64,000 bases of DNA from Dimorphilus gyrociliatus (GCA_904063045.1 CAJFCJ010000020.1:1604916-1668915), one strand, 5' to 3'. Positions 32,576 through 47,482 are shown, numbered from the stretch's first letter. Translations and numbers: made by a program. Notes: generated by a model not told the origin, from the sequence alone.

Positions 32576-34205
32576 TTAAAGACAAGCCTCGGCCTCTTCG
32601 CGACTTCCAGCGCTGTTGGCTGAACTCCTTCCGGTATTTGCTTTACTAGGTTCTCGACTGGTATCTCTACTAGCCGATACGTAGAAAGATCTTCCCCGAC
32701 CAAGACTGTTAAAAATCGCAATGCAATACATTTTCAGCATCATTCTCTTTTTAACTGGGCTGGCCAGAGCGAATTCGACATCTCTTGCAGCTAATCTCTT
32801 AGCAAATTTGGCCTTCATCATAATGAAATCCTTGGCAGTTTGGCGTATAGATTCCTTGACAGATTCTGAGAAAAGAGATCTTGGTGCTATTCTTGAGTGA
32901 AAATGAATCAATCTGTCAAGAGTTCGCCAAAGTGTAAACTTCATTGGATCTTCTAGAACTTCAGCTTCTCTGAGATTAGCATTAATAATATGGATGTGTC
33001 GACTGAGTTCATGCGAAGGAGCCAAAATCGGCTCAACCGTCATTGAGTCGTCTAAAAAAAATTCCAAATAAATCCATTAAGACATTCAGTAAATGTTTAT
33101 ACTTACTCAAACATTTGGTAGCTAATCTCACCGATTCGAGGAATCTCATAGAATTTTCGTCTAACTTCATAGTTGGCCACATTGGATCCTTAAATCTATT
33201 TGCCAAACAAAGCTTGATAATAATATAAGCGAAAACTCCCAAAGTTACAAGAAGCCATATGACGAAACAGACAGTAATTATAGCGTGTAAATAAGTCGGA
33301 GTTAGCCACACTGTCGATGTTCCAGACGTTAGCATACAACCAGTTATACCAAGCCCAGCTGGTATTATAAATGATATAAAAATATAAATGTTGAAAATCG
33401 CAACTCTAAAAGGCCTGAGAACAATCAGAATTACTGAGAGTAACCATAAGGAAATTGTGATAGCAAGTGCTTGTCCATAGACATTATCAAATAACGATGC
33501 GTAAAATACAGTAAAAAGAGCAAATATGAAGATTAGGGAACCTTTGAAGAATCTACCCTTTCTTCGAAGTGCTCCGACGAGATAAAAATGCATAGGAGGT
33601 TCATTTACGTTACTTGCTTTCTCCAACTCAACTTGCTGTAGAGTTTGTTCATGGCGATGTTCCGAAGAGGAATGAATCGTAATGTAAGCTCTACTAATTA
33701 AGACATATGGAACTATCACCATGAATACAAGAAATATCACCAAGGAGGGTACACAATAAAAAGCAACGTGTGGTCCTTTCCAACAATTTTCAATATTTTC
33801 TACCTCCATATTCAACTCTTCGTTACATTGCCAAACTCGAGCAAAGCAAGTGCATAGAGGTAAAGCGACAATCTGAGTCAAGGAAACATAAATTCTTTTT
33901 AATAGTCCTCTATGTTTCGGCCAAATTTTGACGAATACGACAACGAAAACTATTACAAAAGTTAAAATGAGTATGCTCCAAGCGAGCATTAAATGCCAAT
34001 ATTTAAAGGGCATTAAACTGCTGTTTGTTTCCAATTTATAGGCCGCCTTGTACCATCCTGATTGATAAACAAAATAGACGAACCATATATCCAAATTAAA
34101 AACTGCTAACCATGCAGCAGAACTCACTACCGATTCTGGCCAAGGCCATCTTACACTAATTGCAAATAATAGACCGATAAATTGGATGTAATTTAAGATG
34201 AACAT
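32576..34205 (-). CDS. Multipass membrane protein, family uncertain
   Basis: Exons 34205..33107 and 33051..32576 give 524 aa. Eight or nine hydrophobic helices are visible, e.g. around WLAVFNLDIWFVYFVY, LMLAWSILILTFVIVFVVVF, SLVIFLVFMVIVPYVLI, LIFIFALFTVFYASLF, ITISLWLLSVILIVL and HAIITVCFVIWLLVTLGVF. A cytosolic C-terminus of about 150 residues is rich in basic and Ser residues. The opening (YIQFIGLL...WPWPESV...FNLDIW) recalls the C-terminal membrane module of TRP-like/flavin-carrier-type proteins or of large EGF/GCC-repeat membrane proteins, but this is weak. The predicted start follows an in-frame stop unless spliced from an upstream exon: acceptor TTTAAG at 34208 could join in phase to a donor at 34424. 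No function is assigned. Confidence 0.75.
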
Positions 34206-34403
34206 TGCTTAAATAGATTTCCATCATTTTACTACTAATGAAAGCTTTACTTTAAGTTTAATATTTAAAATGTATAAATTTATATGTTAAGCATTAAGAT
34301 AACAATTGTAATTGTAGTTTCACTATATGATATTTGTGTTTTTTTCTAGCTATATGAAGTCTACATATTTGTAAGTTTTAATAAAAAGGTCCTTCTAAGA
34401 CAT

Positions 34404-34667
34404 TTAAAATGATGGATATCTACCCAAATCGTGTAGATATAATTGGTTGTTCCATCTCTGCCTCTCTGATTTGATATCTGATAAGTTCTTTTGCTTTTGT
34501 TTAATTTTCTTTTTTCTTTGCTTTGTGCTCATCAAAAGTGGAAAATCTTCATCGTGATTACCTTCTAAATCTAACACCGTTGATGTGTCAAGTGCAGCGC
34601 CTAACGAAGCCCGATAGTGATTCCGGTTCATCGTATCAACAAAGAAATGAACACTTAATAATATCAA
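34404..34667 (-). CDS. Small ORF or upstream exon, unknown
   Basis: An 87-codon ORF (a start at Met-13, 34631, is equally plausible). It encodes an acidic segment (LDLEGNHDEDFPLL) then a very basic Lys/Arg stretch and ends QLYLHDLGRYPSF. Composition is not the AT-driven low complexity of most shadow ORFs, so it may be a real small protein. Alternatively it is the 5' exon of the membrane protein: a donor GTAGAT after 34424 is in phase 1 with an acceptor at 34208. Not recognised. Confidence 0.4.
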   Translation of the reverse strand: MILLSVHFFVDTMNRNHYRASLGAALDTSTVLDLEGNHDEDFPLLMSTKQRKKKIKQKQKNLSDIKSERQRWNNQLYLHDLGRYPSF

Positions 34668-35224
34668 TTCGGATATTTACAAATTTACCATAGAAATGTC
34701 GCAAATAATATAATAATAAAAAATTATAATTTTTAATATCCTATACATAAAAATTAATGATAAAATCTCGTTGTTGTAAATTATATGTACCAGAAAATAC
34801 GAACATACTTAGAACTCCCGATCAATACTATTGGAATTTCCGGTTTGGGATTCTTCTGGTTTTCAAATATCATGTAAGAACTTTTTAGAAATCACCATTG
34901 TTACAATTTGACAATAATTATAATCTAGTAGATTAAATAGGCATTTTATAAATTAAAAAATCTAATATAATTTTATTTCCTTTAAAATAGTGTAAATTGC
35001 AAATAAAGATTATTTTTAAACTAGCATTTTTATTAAAAACTCAAGTAAGAGCTTTAATATATCATAAACAAAGTTGATATAAAGGAATTATTTGGTGCAT
35101 ATGATGAAAATTACTTCATCTAAATTTATAATTTATAAGAAAACTTTGTCCTCATTTTCTTTTATATAAAAGAACAATTTCTTTTACTTAAATTTAATCT
35201 TATAGGAACCGTCCAGGATCTAGT
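34668..35224. promoter_or_regulatory. Divergent intergenic region upstream of IFT74
   Basis: 557 bp, very AT-rich, between divergent genes. The IFT74 reading frame is open upstream of its ATG to an acceptor (CTTATAG at about 35207), so an upstream exon of IFT74 may lie here. No clear RFX X-box was found. Confidence 0.45.
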
Positions 35225-37136
35225 ATGGGTAGGCCAGGTACAGGAAGGGGAGGAGGAACTTCAGCTCGTCCTCCTGGAACCGCCTCTAGACTAGCTACAG
35301 GAATGGTGAGAATCAAATTTTTAAATATTTAAAAACTACCGATGAAAAAAATCTGGCTTAGAAATAACGACATAGACTATAATATAAAAATGAAATAATT
35401 AATTTATAGGCACCTGGAACTTCTCGTGGTAGCGTTCCAGCAGGAGGGGGTCTTGCTCTTAATTCTCAACTAAAAGTTACGGACAGACCAATGACAAAAC
35501 AAGGTCTAAGTGGAATGAAAACATCTGCTGGAGCTCGACTGAATCAACGACTGGTTAAGGATAGAACATATTTCTTAGGTCTTTTGAGAACAAAGATCCA
35601 AGAGCTATCAGCAGAGACCCTTAACCTTCAGAGAGAAGCTGAAAAAACATCCGAGAATCAAGCATCGTATGTCACTTATGAAAAGAGAGCTGAAAGTTTA
35701 GCAGCTGAAATTAAACAGTTTCAAAGAGAATTGGGAGATTACAACACTTTAGTCGATAAATTAAATACTGATGAGTCAATTAATGATATTCAAATGGATT
35801 ATGAAGATCTACAAATTGCCAATAATCGTGAAGCAAAAGTTTTGGATTCTTTATTTGAACAGAAACAAAAAAAACAAGAGCAACTTTCTGGGTTACAACT
35901 TGAATTACAACAAGAGAAATCTATGGCAGAACAGATGGTAGCAGATATGCCCGCAGAGATGAAAAAGAAATATATGAAAGCAAAGGAAGTAAATGAACAT
36001 ATGAACAAACAACTAAATATTGATCAGAAAGAGGTTTTGCGTTTTTTGTTATTTAGTTATACTTTTTTATTACGTTTTCCTTGTAGGTTGATCAATTAAC
36101 ATTGAAACGAAAAGAACTAGATGAGGAATTAGCTGCCTCACCTGTTAAACAAGAAGCCGTAAAATTATATGAACAACTTCACGAGCTTGAAGAAAAGCGA
36201 GATCACTTAATATCAGAGGCTAACAATACCCTCTCACCTCAGGAGGAAAGAGAGAAATTACTTCTTAAGGTGAAAGAGGATAATCAGGAGATAGCGTCAA
36301 TGGATAGGCAAAAGGCGGAAATAAAAGATCGTCTAGCAAATATACATACAGAATTGCAGCAAATAGATATGGATTTAGAAGATAGCCAGGGAGAGAAGAA
36401 TCAAAAGTACAAAGAGCTAAAGAAAAGAGAAGAAACTATGGACGAATTTCTCAATACATTTGAAGATGCTAAAAAACAAGAAATTGAAAAAACTGGCACT
36501 GTTGAGAGCACGATTGTTCAATTGCTAAATTCAATTTCAGGCGACTTGCAAGCATATGCTCATCTTCCAAGTGCCAATGAATTTGGAGCCATGAAGAGTG
36601 ATCTCGATTTGAAACAAGGAGAAATGGAAAAATCAAAAACAACAGCTGATAATTTAATGCAAGTAAGTCAAAGTTTGCAAACTGATTTGGAAAATGTTGA
36701 AACGCTGGAGAGAAAGGTTACAAGCGAACTGGTATCTTTAAAAGAGAGAATTTCATCTATGGCAGATGAATTAATTACATTCAAGGATTTAGATCGTCTT
36801 AAACGAGAAGCGGAAGAAAGAAAAGATAAACTACAAGAGGATAAAATAAGTTTACACAAAAGACGGGAAGCACTGAAAATACTGTTGACATCAGTATCAC
36901 AACAATATGACATGTCTAAATCGGCTATGAATGAAAATGAAACTCATATGCAATTAATAAATTTGGAAAGAAAATGGCAGCACTTAGAACAAAACAATTT
37001 CGTTATGAAAGAGTTTATTGCGAGCAAATCGAGTGAAACTGACGCTAGACCTATTCTACGTAGAGTAAACGGTATGATGAAGAATTATAATAATCACTTG
37101 CTGGAAAGTCTCGGAGGGAAAAGTCAAGGAATGTAA
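35225..37136 (+). CDS. IFT74: Intraflagellar transport protein 74
   Basis: Core IFT-B subunit that with IFT81 carries tubulin in cilia. Exons 35225..35305, 35410..36033 and 36087..37136 give 584 aa (human 600). The N-terminal 60 residues are basic, Gly/Arg/Pro-rich (GRPGTGRGGG, APGTSRGSVPAGGG), as in the tubulin-binding basic region of IFT74. The rest is almost continuous coiled coil with family landmarks QGLSGMKT, YVTYEKRAESLA, YNTLVDKLNT, VKQEAVKLYEQL, EEREKLL, DNQEIASM, NQKYKELKKREE and NLERKWQHLEQNNFVMKEFI. Introns are 104 and 53 nt. The stop is only 88 bp from that of the convergent amylase gene. Residues before the chosen Met could come from another exon. Confidence 0.94.
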
Positions 37137-37224
37137 AAACTAAATAAGTCACACGAAAGCTTACTGCTTGTTAGTCACTTTTTTCAAAGCAATTATTGTA
37201 TAATTATTCAAATTTTATTTATTG

Positions 37225-38985
<1,761 letters not shown>

Positions 38986-39525
38986 GATGGATGGTATAGA
39001 TATTTTCGAAATATGTTGAATATATTCAATTCGACACTGATAATTTTAAGATGATCCCGACTTTTTATAGTCAGTATCATGGCTAAAATTATTGTCAGCT
39101 GTTCAAGTACACGAAAACAATAAGACAAATGGAGTCCTTATTCAATAAATAAGGATCTATAACCTTATGACTGATAATATATGCGTCACTGTGACTATGG
39201 GGTTATTGTATCTTGCCTGCAGAGCACATTCAATTTCGTAATTTCCATAGTTTTTTACAAAAATAAATCATGTGAATGTAAGTATGGCTTTGCTTATCAA
39301 GTTAAACTATCAAATTAATTATAATATATTTATTTTAATATAATTATCAACAAAGCGTTTTTAAATTTGTATAAGAAGTCTTTTTTTAAAAAACGCTTAT
39401 TGTTTTTCTGCCGGAAAATTCTCACGGACGGACAATTCTCGTATTAATATTAAAGATCTAAAATAATTGGCAATAACGACAAGTGATAATCGATATAAAA
39501 AAATTATTATCTATGTTGTCACTGT
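38986..39525. other. Intergenic region, amylase promoter / STAMBP 3' flank
   Basis: 540 bp between two minus-strand genes; carries the amylase TATA/Inr promoter and presumably the STAMBP 3' UTR boundary to the right. No other feature was recognised. Confidence 0.55.
39036..39069 (-). promoter_or_regulatory. Amylase core promoter: TATA box and initiator
   Basis: On the minus strand TATAAAAA (39069-39062) is followed by the initiator TCAGT (39040-39036). The distance from the first T of the TATA box to the A of the initiator is 31 nt, the canonical spacing. The ATG follows about 53 nt after the predicted start site. Confidence 0.7.
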
Positions 39526-40752
39526 TTAACTCAAGTCTATAATTTGAACTGACAACTTATTATTTACAACAATATGCTGGCAATCTTCGAATAGAGGATC
39601 ACTTCCGGGATGTTCGTGGAAGCCCGCTTTTGTGCATTGCCTTACTGTATTCATACCCGAAGAAGTAAGAGCTAAATATCTGGCATTCTCTGTCTTGCCA
39701 GACCAGACAATTGCAATATATTCAGCTAACATTTGCTGATTTGGAAAAGTTGTATGCAAGTCTACAGAGCTTAGAAATGCGGTTTGAGTTGGATGAGTAT
39801 GAATCCAACCAATCTGCAGGAGATCTTTACTACTCATGGCTTCCCAGATTTCATCCTCATTTATTGCAGCACAAGAGTCTGGTGTTCCTTCCTGACTTGG
39901 TATTATTAAGTGGGTTGCATGAAACGCATTATTGCTAAGTTTTCCACCAATAAAGGAGCAAAATTCTATTCCTTTTTTTGTACATTCTTTGGATAAGGAA
40001 ACAAATTTATCAACCAAATCTCCAGGAACAAAAATTTGCTTGAGATGACTGCCGCGATTCGAAGAAATATGAACTGGTTTTAATGCCCTATCAAAGTGAG
40101 GAGTTGGATCTGTTAAGAATTCTTGCCTCTTCATTTCTTCTTGCTTTTGTCTTTCCTTCTCTAATCTCTCTCTTTCAGCTTTTTCCTTGAATCGCCTTAA
40201 ACGTTCCTCCTCCGATTTTCTTTCAGATTCATTACTGGCAGCTTCAGCTTTCCTCTGAAGTTCTAGAACCTTTTCTTCTTGTTCTTGGCGAGCCTTTTCT
40301 TCTTGTCTTTTCGCCTCTTCATCTGCCTTTAATTTTGCGATTAATTCTACTTTCTTTTTTGCATATTCTTTTTCATAAATTTTTATCAAAGTTTTTTTGA
40401 CAACTTCCGCCTTAGTCAAACAAACTTTAGTCAAATCTTTAAGATTTTCAATATCATTCTGCTGTAATGATTTAAATTGACTATGCTTTGGTAGCTTTTC
40501 GATAAATAGAGTTAAAAATTTGTTGTAAAGTACAAAGGCACTATAGTAGTCTTTTTCCTTATCGTATTCTGACGCCATGCGAGACATTTCTTTTAACGTC
40601 CTCAAGTAGCGCCTGACTGGGATCGTGTTGTCAATGCTTATTTGACTAGCCTTATTACTTATAGCTAAAACTCGTTGCTGAGGCGTTTCACCAAGACTTT
40701 GTTCCATAATACTGTATGAACACAAACTATCATAATTGTGATTCATTGTCAC
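39526..40752 (-). CDS. STAMBP: STAM-binding protein / AMSH deubiquitinase
   Basis: Endosomal K63-specific JAMM metalloprotease. One exon; 408 aa from the first ATG, but Met-17 (40704; MEQSLGETPQQRV) aligns better with the family start. The N-terminal MIT/USP8-dimer region has RRYLRTLKEMSRMASEY and YNKFLTLFIEKLPKH. A long Glu/Lys/Arg coiled coil follows, then the STAM SH3-binding motif PHFDRALKP. The C-terminal MPN+ domain has Glu in GIEFC and the zinc/catalytic motif HTHPTQTAFLSSVD (H-x-H-x7-S-x2-D), followed by the KAGFH insert with Cys/His structural-zinc ligands (C-x-KAGFHEH, CQH). All catalytic residues are present, so it should be active. No introns. Confidence 0.93.
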   Translation of the reverse strand: MTMNHNYDSLCSYSIMEQSLGETPQQRVLAISNKASQISIDNTIPVRRYLRTLKEMSRMASEYDKEKDYYSAFVLYNKFLTLFIEKLPKHSQFKSLQQNDIENLKDLTKVCLTKAEVVKKTLIKIYEKEYAKKKVELIAKLKADEEAKRQEEKARQEQEEKVLELQRKAEAASNESERKSEEERLRRFKEKAERERLEKERQKQEEMKRQEFLTDPTPHFDRALKPVHISSNRGSHLKQIFVPGDLVDKFVSLSKECTKKGIEFCSFIGGKLSNNAFHATHLIIPSQEGTPDSCAAINEDEIWEAMSSKDLLQIGWIHTHPTQTAFLSSVDLHTTFPNQQMLAEYIAIVWSGKTENARYLALTSSGMNTVRQCTKAGFHEHPGSDPLFEDCQHIVVNNKLSVQIIDLS

Positions 40753-41534
40753 AAAACATCTTATTACTAAACCTTACCAGATGTTTATCACTAAACCAAA
40801 CTTACGAAACAGTTCTATGAAATAACGATCTCACTTGATTTTCCTAAAAGAAAGCTTTGCAACAACAGATTCTTTAGCTTTAATCAAATTTCTATCGCAC
40901 GAATCGAAAGAACCTTTTAAATTGAGAGTAGGACCGCACTTTTTCAGCACTAAATATTTTATAATTACAAAAAAAAAGAGAGACAAAAATGATAAGTAAT
41001 AAATTTAAAAAATAACAACAAAAAAAACATTAACCATAAAATCAAGCCTGTAACAGCTTGTCGACACTACGATTGTTTGTCAACATTTTACAGGGTAGGG
41101 GGCGCACTATTATTCAATAGCAGACTATTTGCATAAGAGTTACAGAATAAAAGTGGTCGACTTGGTTGAAAAAGTCAAATATTACACCCCACTAAGGTAA
41201 AAACTACTAATTAAATTTCTAATGTTCAAATTACAAGTTATTTTGAAAAAAAACTTTTGCGAAATTTTACGTCTTTTTAATAGAAACACGTCAGATGTTA
41301 ATTTTCGTTTGTTTTTCTCATTTATTCAGATGCTGGGATTGAACATATAATCACCTCTAGTTATGCATGGTACGAAGATAATATTTTTTCGCAATATTAA
41401 ACAACCATAATTAATTAATATCTGGTATTGATACTATTTTTTTGTAATATTATTTAATATCAACTTTATAATGAGGATAAAGAAGAATATATGACTTTTT
41501 GTTTCAGTGTCGCTTCAGAACTAAGTAAAAAAAT
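40753..41534. other. Divergent intergenic region, STAMBP / FAM13
   Basis: 782 bp between divergent start codons, AT-rich with A runs and one GGGGGCGC patch near 41098. No coding feature was recognised; both promoters are expected here. Confidence 0.5.
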
Positions 41535-44500
41535 ATGACTCAATATCAGGTTTGTACATGCAACCAATTTAGAAATATTCATATTGTACTTAGAATAAAC
41601 TATATTGAGTTTATGCTTAAAACTACTTGTAATCTAAACAGAAAGTGATTTCTCTATAAAGGTTTGTACTTCATACAAAAAAGATCACTATAATTCAGAC
41701 ATTAGGGATAAAATGTGCATGGAAAACGGTGATTTTTCATTAGAGATATATATATATACACTATCTCTTAGTAATCTACGCTAACAAAATACCACTATTA
41801 ACGTTGATTCGACGGTTTATCTTTTATCAATAAATAATGGAATATTAATACCAGTAAAATAATAAAAAATTTTGCTCATTTTTAGATAACATTAACCACA
41901 AACGAAGAATCGATGGAACGTGTAAGAAAGGCGGTCTTCGGTTCTTCAAAAACAAACTACTTTGGGGTACCTCTACACGAAATTACTAGAAGAGAAAATT
42001 CAGATGTTCCAAGGCTGGTTAAGGATACTTGTGAATATTTATTCGAAAATGCTCTCCAAACGGAAGGTCTTTTCCGCATGAACGGTAGCATCAAAGAAAC
42101 GGAGCGATTAAAAAGACAATATGAAAGTCAAAATTGGGCTGATCTAAGAACAGCTAAGGATGCTCATAGTGTTGCATCGCTTTTAAAATTATGGCTACGA
42201 GAATTACCTGATGGATTGTTGAACTACGAACAAACAAAGTTATTTATTCAGATTTATAAGACAAAAACTGATTGCCAAGATTACATATCAAGATCCAAAG
42301 TTGCTCTAAATACTCTACCTAATAACAATTTATTGACAATGCGTTGTATAATTAATCTACTATCGGCTACTGCTAATAACGAAGAAACAAACAAAATGAC
42401 AAAAAAATCATTAGGAATCGTCCTTGGACCATCATTATTCAGGTTAGTAAAATTATTTTTTCTTTTTTGGAGATAATACAAGAATAATAGAACACGTTGT
42501 CTACTTTAGATCAAAAAATTCAATAAAATATACCTACCCGTAGCTTTATGAATTTTTTATTAGATGAACTGACGTATGTTGCAGGGTTTCCTCTGATGTT
42601 GCTGGTCTACGTGATCAAAGTATTACTAATTCGGTTGTAGAAAAATTTATTGAACACGCTCACCAGCTATTTCCGCCATCTACCTCTGACAAAGGTAAAT
42701 CATCTGCTCCTGCAAGACCGCCACCACCAAATTTTCAAGAAAATAGTTCTCCTATCCCTTCTCCAAGAAAGGTATTTTTAGAATACTCTACCTTAACAAT
42801 ATTGTTAATATTCTTGTCTAACCTTTTTTTCTTGTATTAATTTTATTGATAATTCGTATGTCGCGCGAATCATGTTAGAACAGGTCGTGTAGTTTGATCG
42901 CTTGCCAATTTCTGTGTATTATTTTTTCAAAAAAGCTCTTATCTCTTATAAATTGGATTTGTTATAAAATATTTATTAATTCTAACAAATTTAACGACAG
43001 TCAAAGAATGTTAAGATGACAAAGACGGAGGATATTGTAAAATTTGGTTCTTTAAGCGACGACGAAAGTATTCACAGTTTATCGCCATTATGTTTAGAAA
43101 GGTATCTTATTAAATTATGATCCATTCGTTAATTATAGACATTTATATGAAATATACATACAGTATATACATATATAAATGTACTAAATAATTGTTGAAT
43201 ATAGCATACTAATTTAATTTCTATCTCTTTGATACTATCTAGTGATCGAAGTGAGATTTCACCCTCTCCAGTGATATTTAATAACACGAAAATTAGCGAG
43301 TATGCATACTTTTGTAGATAAATTTGATAAGAGAATTGATATACTATAAGAGTAAATACTTTGAGTTATTTTATTATTGATAGACCAGTTGAACGAATTA
43401 TCGGTCAAATTGTTGCTGACGAATTATTTGGACATGGCCAGTCGGAAGCAAAGTCACCGATTGCTGCTCCTCGTAGGAAGCAACGAAATCACCCGGAAGT
43501 AATTGAAAGCACTCAGGAATCGACTGGTCTCGATTCTCTTCCGGATACACCTTTACTTGATTGCTACAAAAGAGCACCGGGTCCTAAAAATCGGAGACTG
43601 CCCTCTAGGCACAACTCGAACACCGATTATTTTGTCTCTAAACCTAAAATAGCATTCGATGTCAAATCAGATACTAATGATAATGAATATTACGTTCCAC
43701 CACTTGACTTATCCAATTTGCACGAAAATGACGAAGTGGAACCAATTTCTCGTGTACCAGTAAAACCGGAAGCCGTCATCATATCCCCAAGGTCAAACGT
43801 TGTTCAATTACGTAATCTAGACACAGAAATACCTCCTTCGCCCCCCTTGGAACCTCATAGCGTTTATGCGACAAAAGCTGAAGAGGAGCAGTTGAACAAC
43901 ATAAAGTCATTGACAAAAAAACTGAATTGTAAGTATATAAGGACGCAAAGAGCAATTTCTAACGATAATGAAAATATACCTATTTTTTAAATAGCGGCTA
44001 AGAGGAAGATGAAACAATTCGAAAAATCATTTGAAGAAGATCATAATTATAGGGTACGATTGGGTCATTAAGTGTGTAATCTATTTTTTTAGTTCTATAA
44101 ACCTTCTCTTTTTGTTTTCCAGCCATCAGAACAAGACAAGCGCACATTTCCTGAAATATCTAATCTACTTGAAGAAATAGCAGTCTTAAAGAAGGAACTT
44201 AAAAGTGAGTCGTCATCCTTGGCGATAACGACCTCGGCTAAAAAAAACGATACCATTTTTAATTTTACTTTAACGGAGGATTGCAGAGTTCAAACAGCAC
44301 CTGTTTATAAAGGTTTCTTTTGTGAGCGTACTATAAACGGTGTTGGATTTAGATTAATTACACTCCTTTTCAAGCTATTTTCTCTCCTATTCATTCCGTA
44401 AACCTTATAATTCTCACTATTCATATCCGTCCTTCATTATGCTTTTATTAGTTGTTAATACTTCTTTTATCCTACTCATTACTTTCTTTTCTTAGAAGCA

Positions 44501-45365
44501 AAAGAAGAGAGACAAACCAAATCGGAGAATCATTGTACTATGGAAGAAATGGTTAATTCCTTACAAAAGAAATTAGCTTGGCGACGTAATGCCGCTGGTC
44601 GAACGTCTGACTTGAACTCTATGACCTTTCAAGAGGTTAAATTTTTTGTCGTAAACTATATAATGATAAATGACCACTAGATATAATAGATATAATACTA
44701 TATATTAGTTATTATATTCTTATATAAACATGAGATATAGTTTACTATATCCGTATAAAAAATGTATTGTATTTATTTATGTTTATTGATATTTACTGTT
44801 TTCATATAGATTTGACTTTTTATCCTAATTTATGATTCAATTGCACATACAGATTGGAGAAGAAAAAGTTCTAGTACAGAAAGCTCTTTTGCAGCTTGAG
44901 AATAAATTTGGTCGGCCTACTTCAAAATCTGAAAAGGATGTTGTTAGACCCCTCTATCATCATTATCGGTCTGTTAAGAGGGCGTTACAGAATTATCAAA
45001 TTCTCGAATCCCTACCAGAACATGGTGAATTGGATCATTCCTCAACTATAAATCTTAACAGAACGTCATCATTGGATTATGAGGATATGAACGTTACTCA
45101 ATTAATTCCAACGACTAATGACAGCCAATTACACGAACTGTCTTTAACTGAACTAGCAACGGAGAGAAACAAATTACTAGCTGTTAAGAAAGAATTACGG
45201 AAATTAATGAAAAAACAATTTCCACCTCCTGACGCCCAAATAAGATATAAGCAAACTAAACATAGATTGAAATTAATAGACGCTCTGTTAGCAAAACATA
45301 CGCCTGAATCCGGTGACGACGGTTATATCCGTCCGACGAACTGCAGTTATTCAAAAAAGAAATAA
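41535..45365 (+). CDS. FAM13A: FAM13-family RhoGAP
   Basis: Rho GTPase-activating protein of the FAM13A/B family. Ten exons: 41535..41549, 41886..42442, 42585..42771, 43001..43101, 43243..43299, 43384..43928, 43995..44053, 44123..44204, 44496..44635, 44853..45365; 751 aa. The 15-nt first exon encodes MTQYQ. The RhoGAP domain (about residues 30-220) has FGVPLHEI, arginine finger EGLFRMNGS, SLLKLWLRELPDGLL and LGIVLGPSLF. The middle is disordered with PPPP and Ser-rich segments. The C-terminal FAM13 signature is clear: LENKFGRPTSKSEKDVVRPLYHHYRSVK and LHELSLTELATERNKLLAVKKELRKL, plus KHRLKLIDALLAKH. All intron phases agree. Vertebrate FAM13A and FAM13B cannot be distinguished; this is probably the single invertebrate orthologue. 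Confidence 0.9.
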
Positions 45366-45575
45366 GTGTATAATTTATGAATATCTAATATTTTTTTTTG
45401 TTCTTTTTCATTTTGTTTTGAATAGTATAAAGATAAATACTGTGCATGTAGATAAACCCAGACAAACTGACACTTTCGCATACTACAGACATTTACAAGC
45501 ATATATATATTTGCTTATACACCTTGATTTACATAACATTTAAATATAAGTCAGCGTGTATGTGTATATATACTG

Positions 45576-45607
<32 letters not shown>

Positions 45608-46166
45608 TGTGTGTGTGTGTGTTTGTATGAGTGTGCGTGCGCGAAGTGCATTTGCCTGCATTTTTCTGTATATAATTTCGAAAGGAAGCGAATTAAAAAG
45701 CGAGTAAGTGAGTTAGAAAAGAGATAAAGGAAAAGCAAAGTGAACGATTAAAATAACATAGAAATATATATAGTCTATTCGAGCAATGACTTGTTTTACG
45801 CACGCTACGAGTAATTTATTATTTATGTTCTTCTCTTCTTTGTTTTCTTTTTTATCGATTAACAGAATTGAGGCTAAATGTAACTAGATGGAACTAGCGT
45901 AAAGAATTTGAATACAAAATGTAAGCCTAGTCGAAATCTATATCGGTTGAGCAAGCATAAATACGGAATATAGGCTTAAACGATTCGTCCAGGCAAACTA
46001 ATCAATCAAAAGTTCATCCGCTTCAACGCTAGTGCACATTTTTTTTATACAAAGACGTAATAGTACCTAAGTCGAAGGCTTTTATCTTGTGGTTAATTGA
46101 AATTTTTATTGATTTATGAAATTTATCATTTAGGAAATATAAAAATAAAATATAATAAGAAATAGT
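45366..46166. other. Convergent intergenic region
   Basis: 801 bp between FAM13 (+) and actin (-). Contains a compound GTAT/GT microsatellite and presumed 3' UTRs; short ORFs across it are repeat-derived. Confidence 0.55.
45577..45622. repeat. Compound (GTAT)n(GT)n microsatellite
   Basis: About eight TATG units pass directly into about six GT units. Confidence 0.93.
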
Positions 46167-47321
<1,155 letters not shown>

Positions 47322-47366
47322 TTAACGTTTACAATCTAAACGATAAATAGGCAAGCGACTGTCCAC

Positions 47367-47376
47367 CTTTATATAT
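47367..47376 (-). promoter_or_regulatory. Actin TATA box
   Basis: TATATATAAAG on the minus strand about 70-80 nt upstream of the ATG, leaving room for a short leader. Confidence 0.6.
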
Positions 47377-47419
47377 AATCTGTAAGATAAAGGCGTTTCT
47401 ATAGCTCCTCCTAACTTTA

Positions 47420-47429
47420 CTAAATATGG
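47420..47429. promoter_or_regulatory. Near-consensus CArG box
   Basis: CTAAATATGG differs by one base from CC(A/T)6GG and lies about 45 bp upstream of the TATA box. Confidence 0.5.
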
Positions 47430-47472
47430 TCAAAATAGTTTATCTAATCACAACTCGAGAGTTTTATATTCT

Positions 47473-47482
47473 CCATATTTGG
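47473..47482. promoter_or_regulatory. Perfect CArG box (SRF site)
   Basis: CCATATTTGG matches CC(A/T)6GG exactly, about 100 bp upstream of the actin TATA box, the usual arrangement in SRF-regulated actin genes. Confidence 0.7.

Noticed and set aside
45313-45738. ORFs over the FAM13 3' flank
   Set aside because: They are translations of the GTAT/GT microsatellite.
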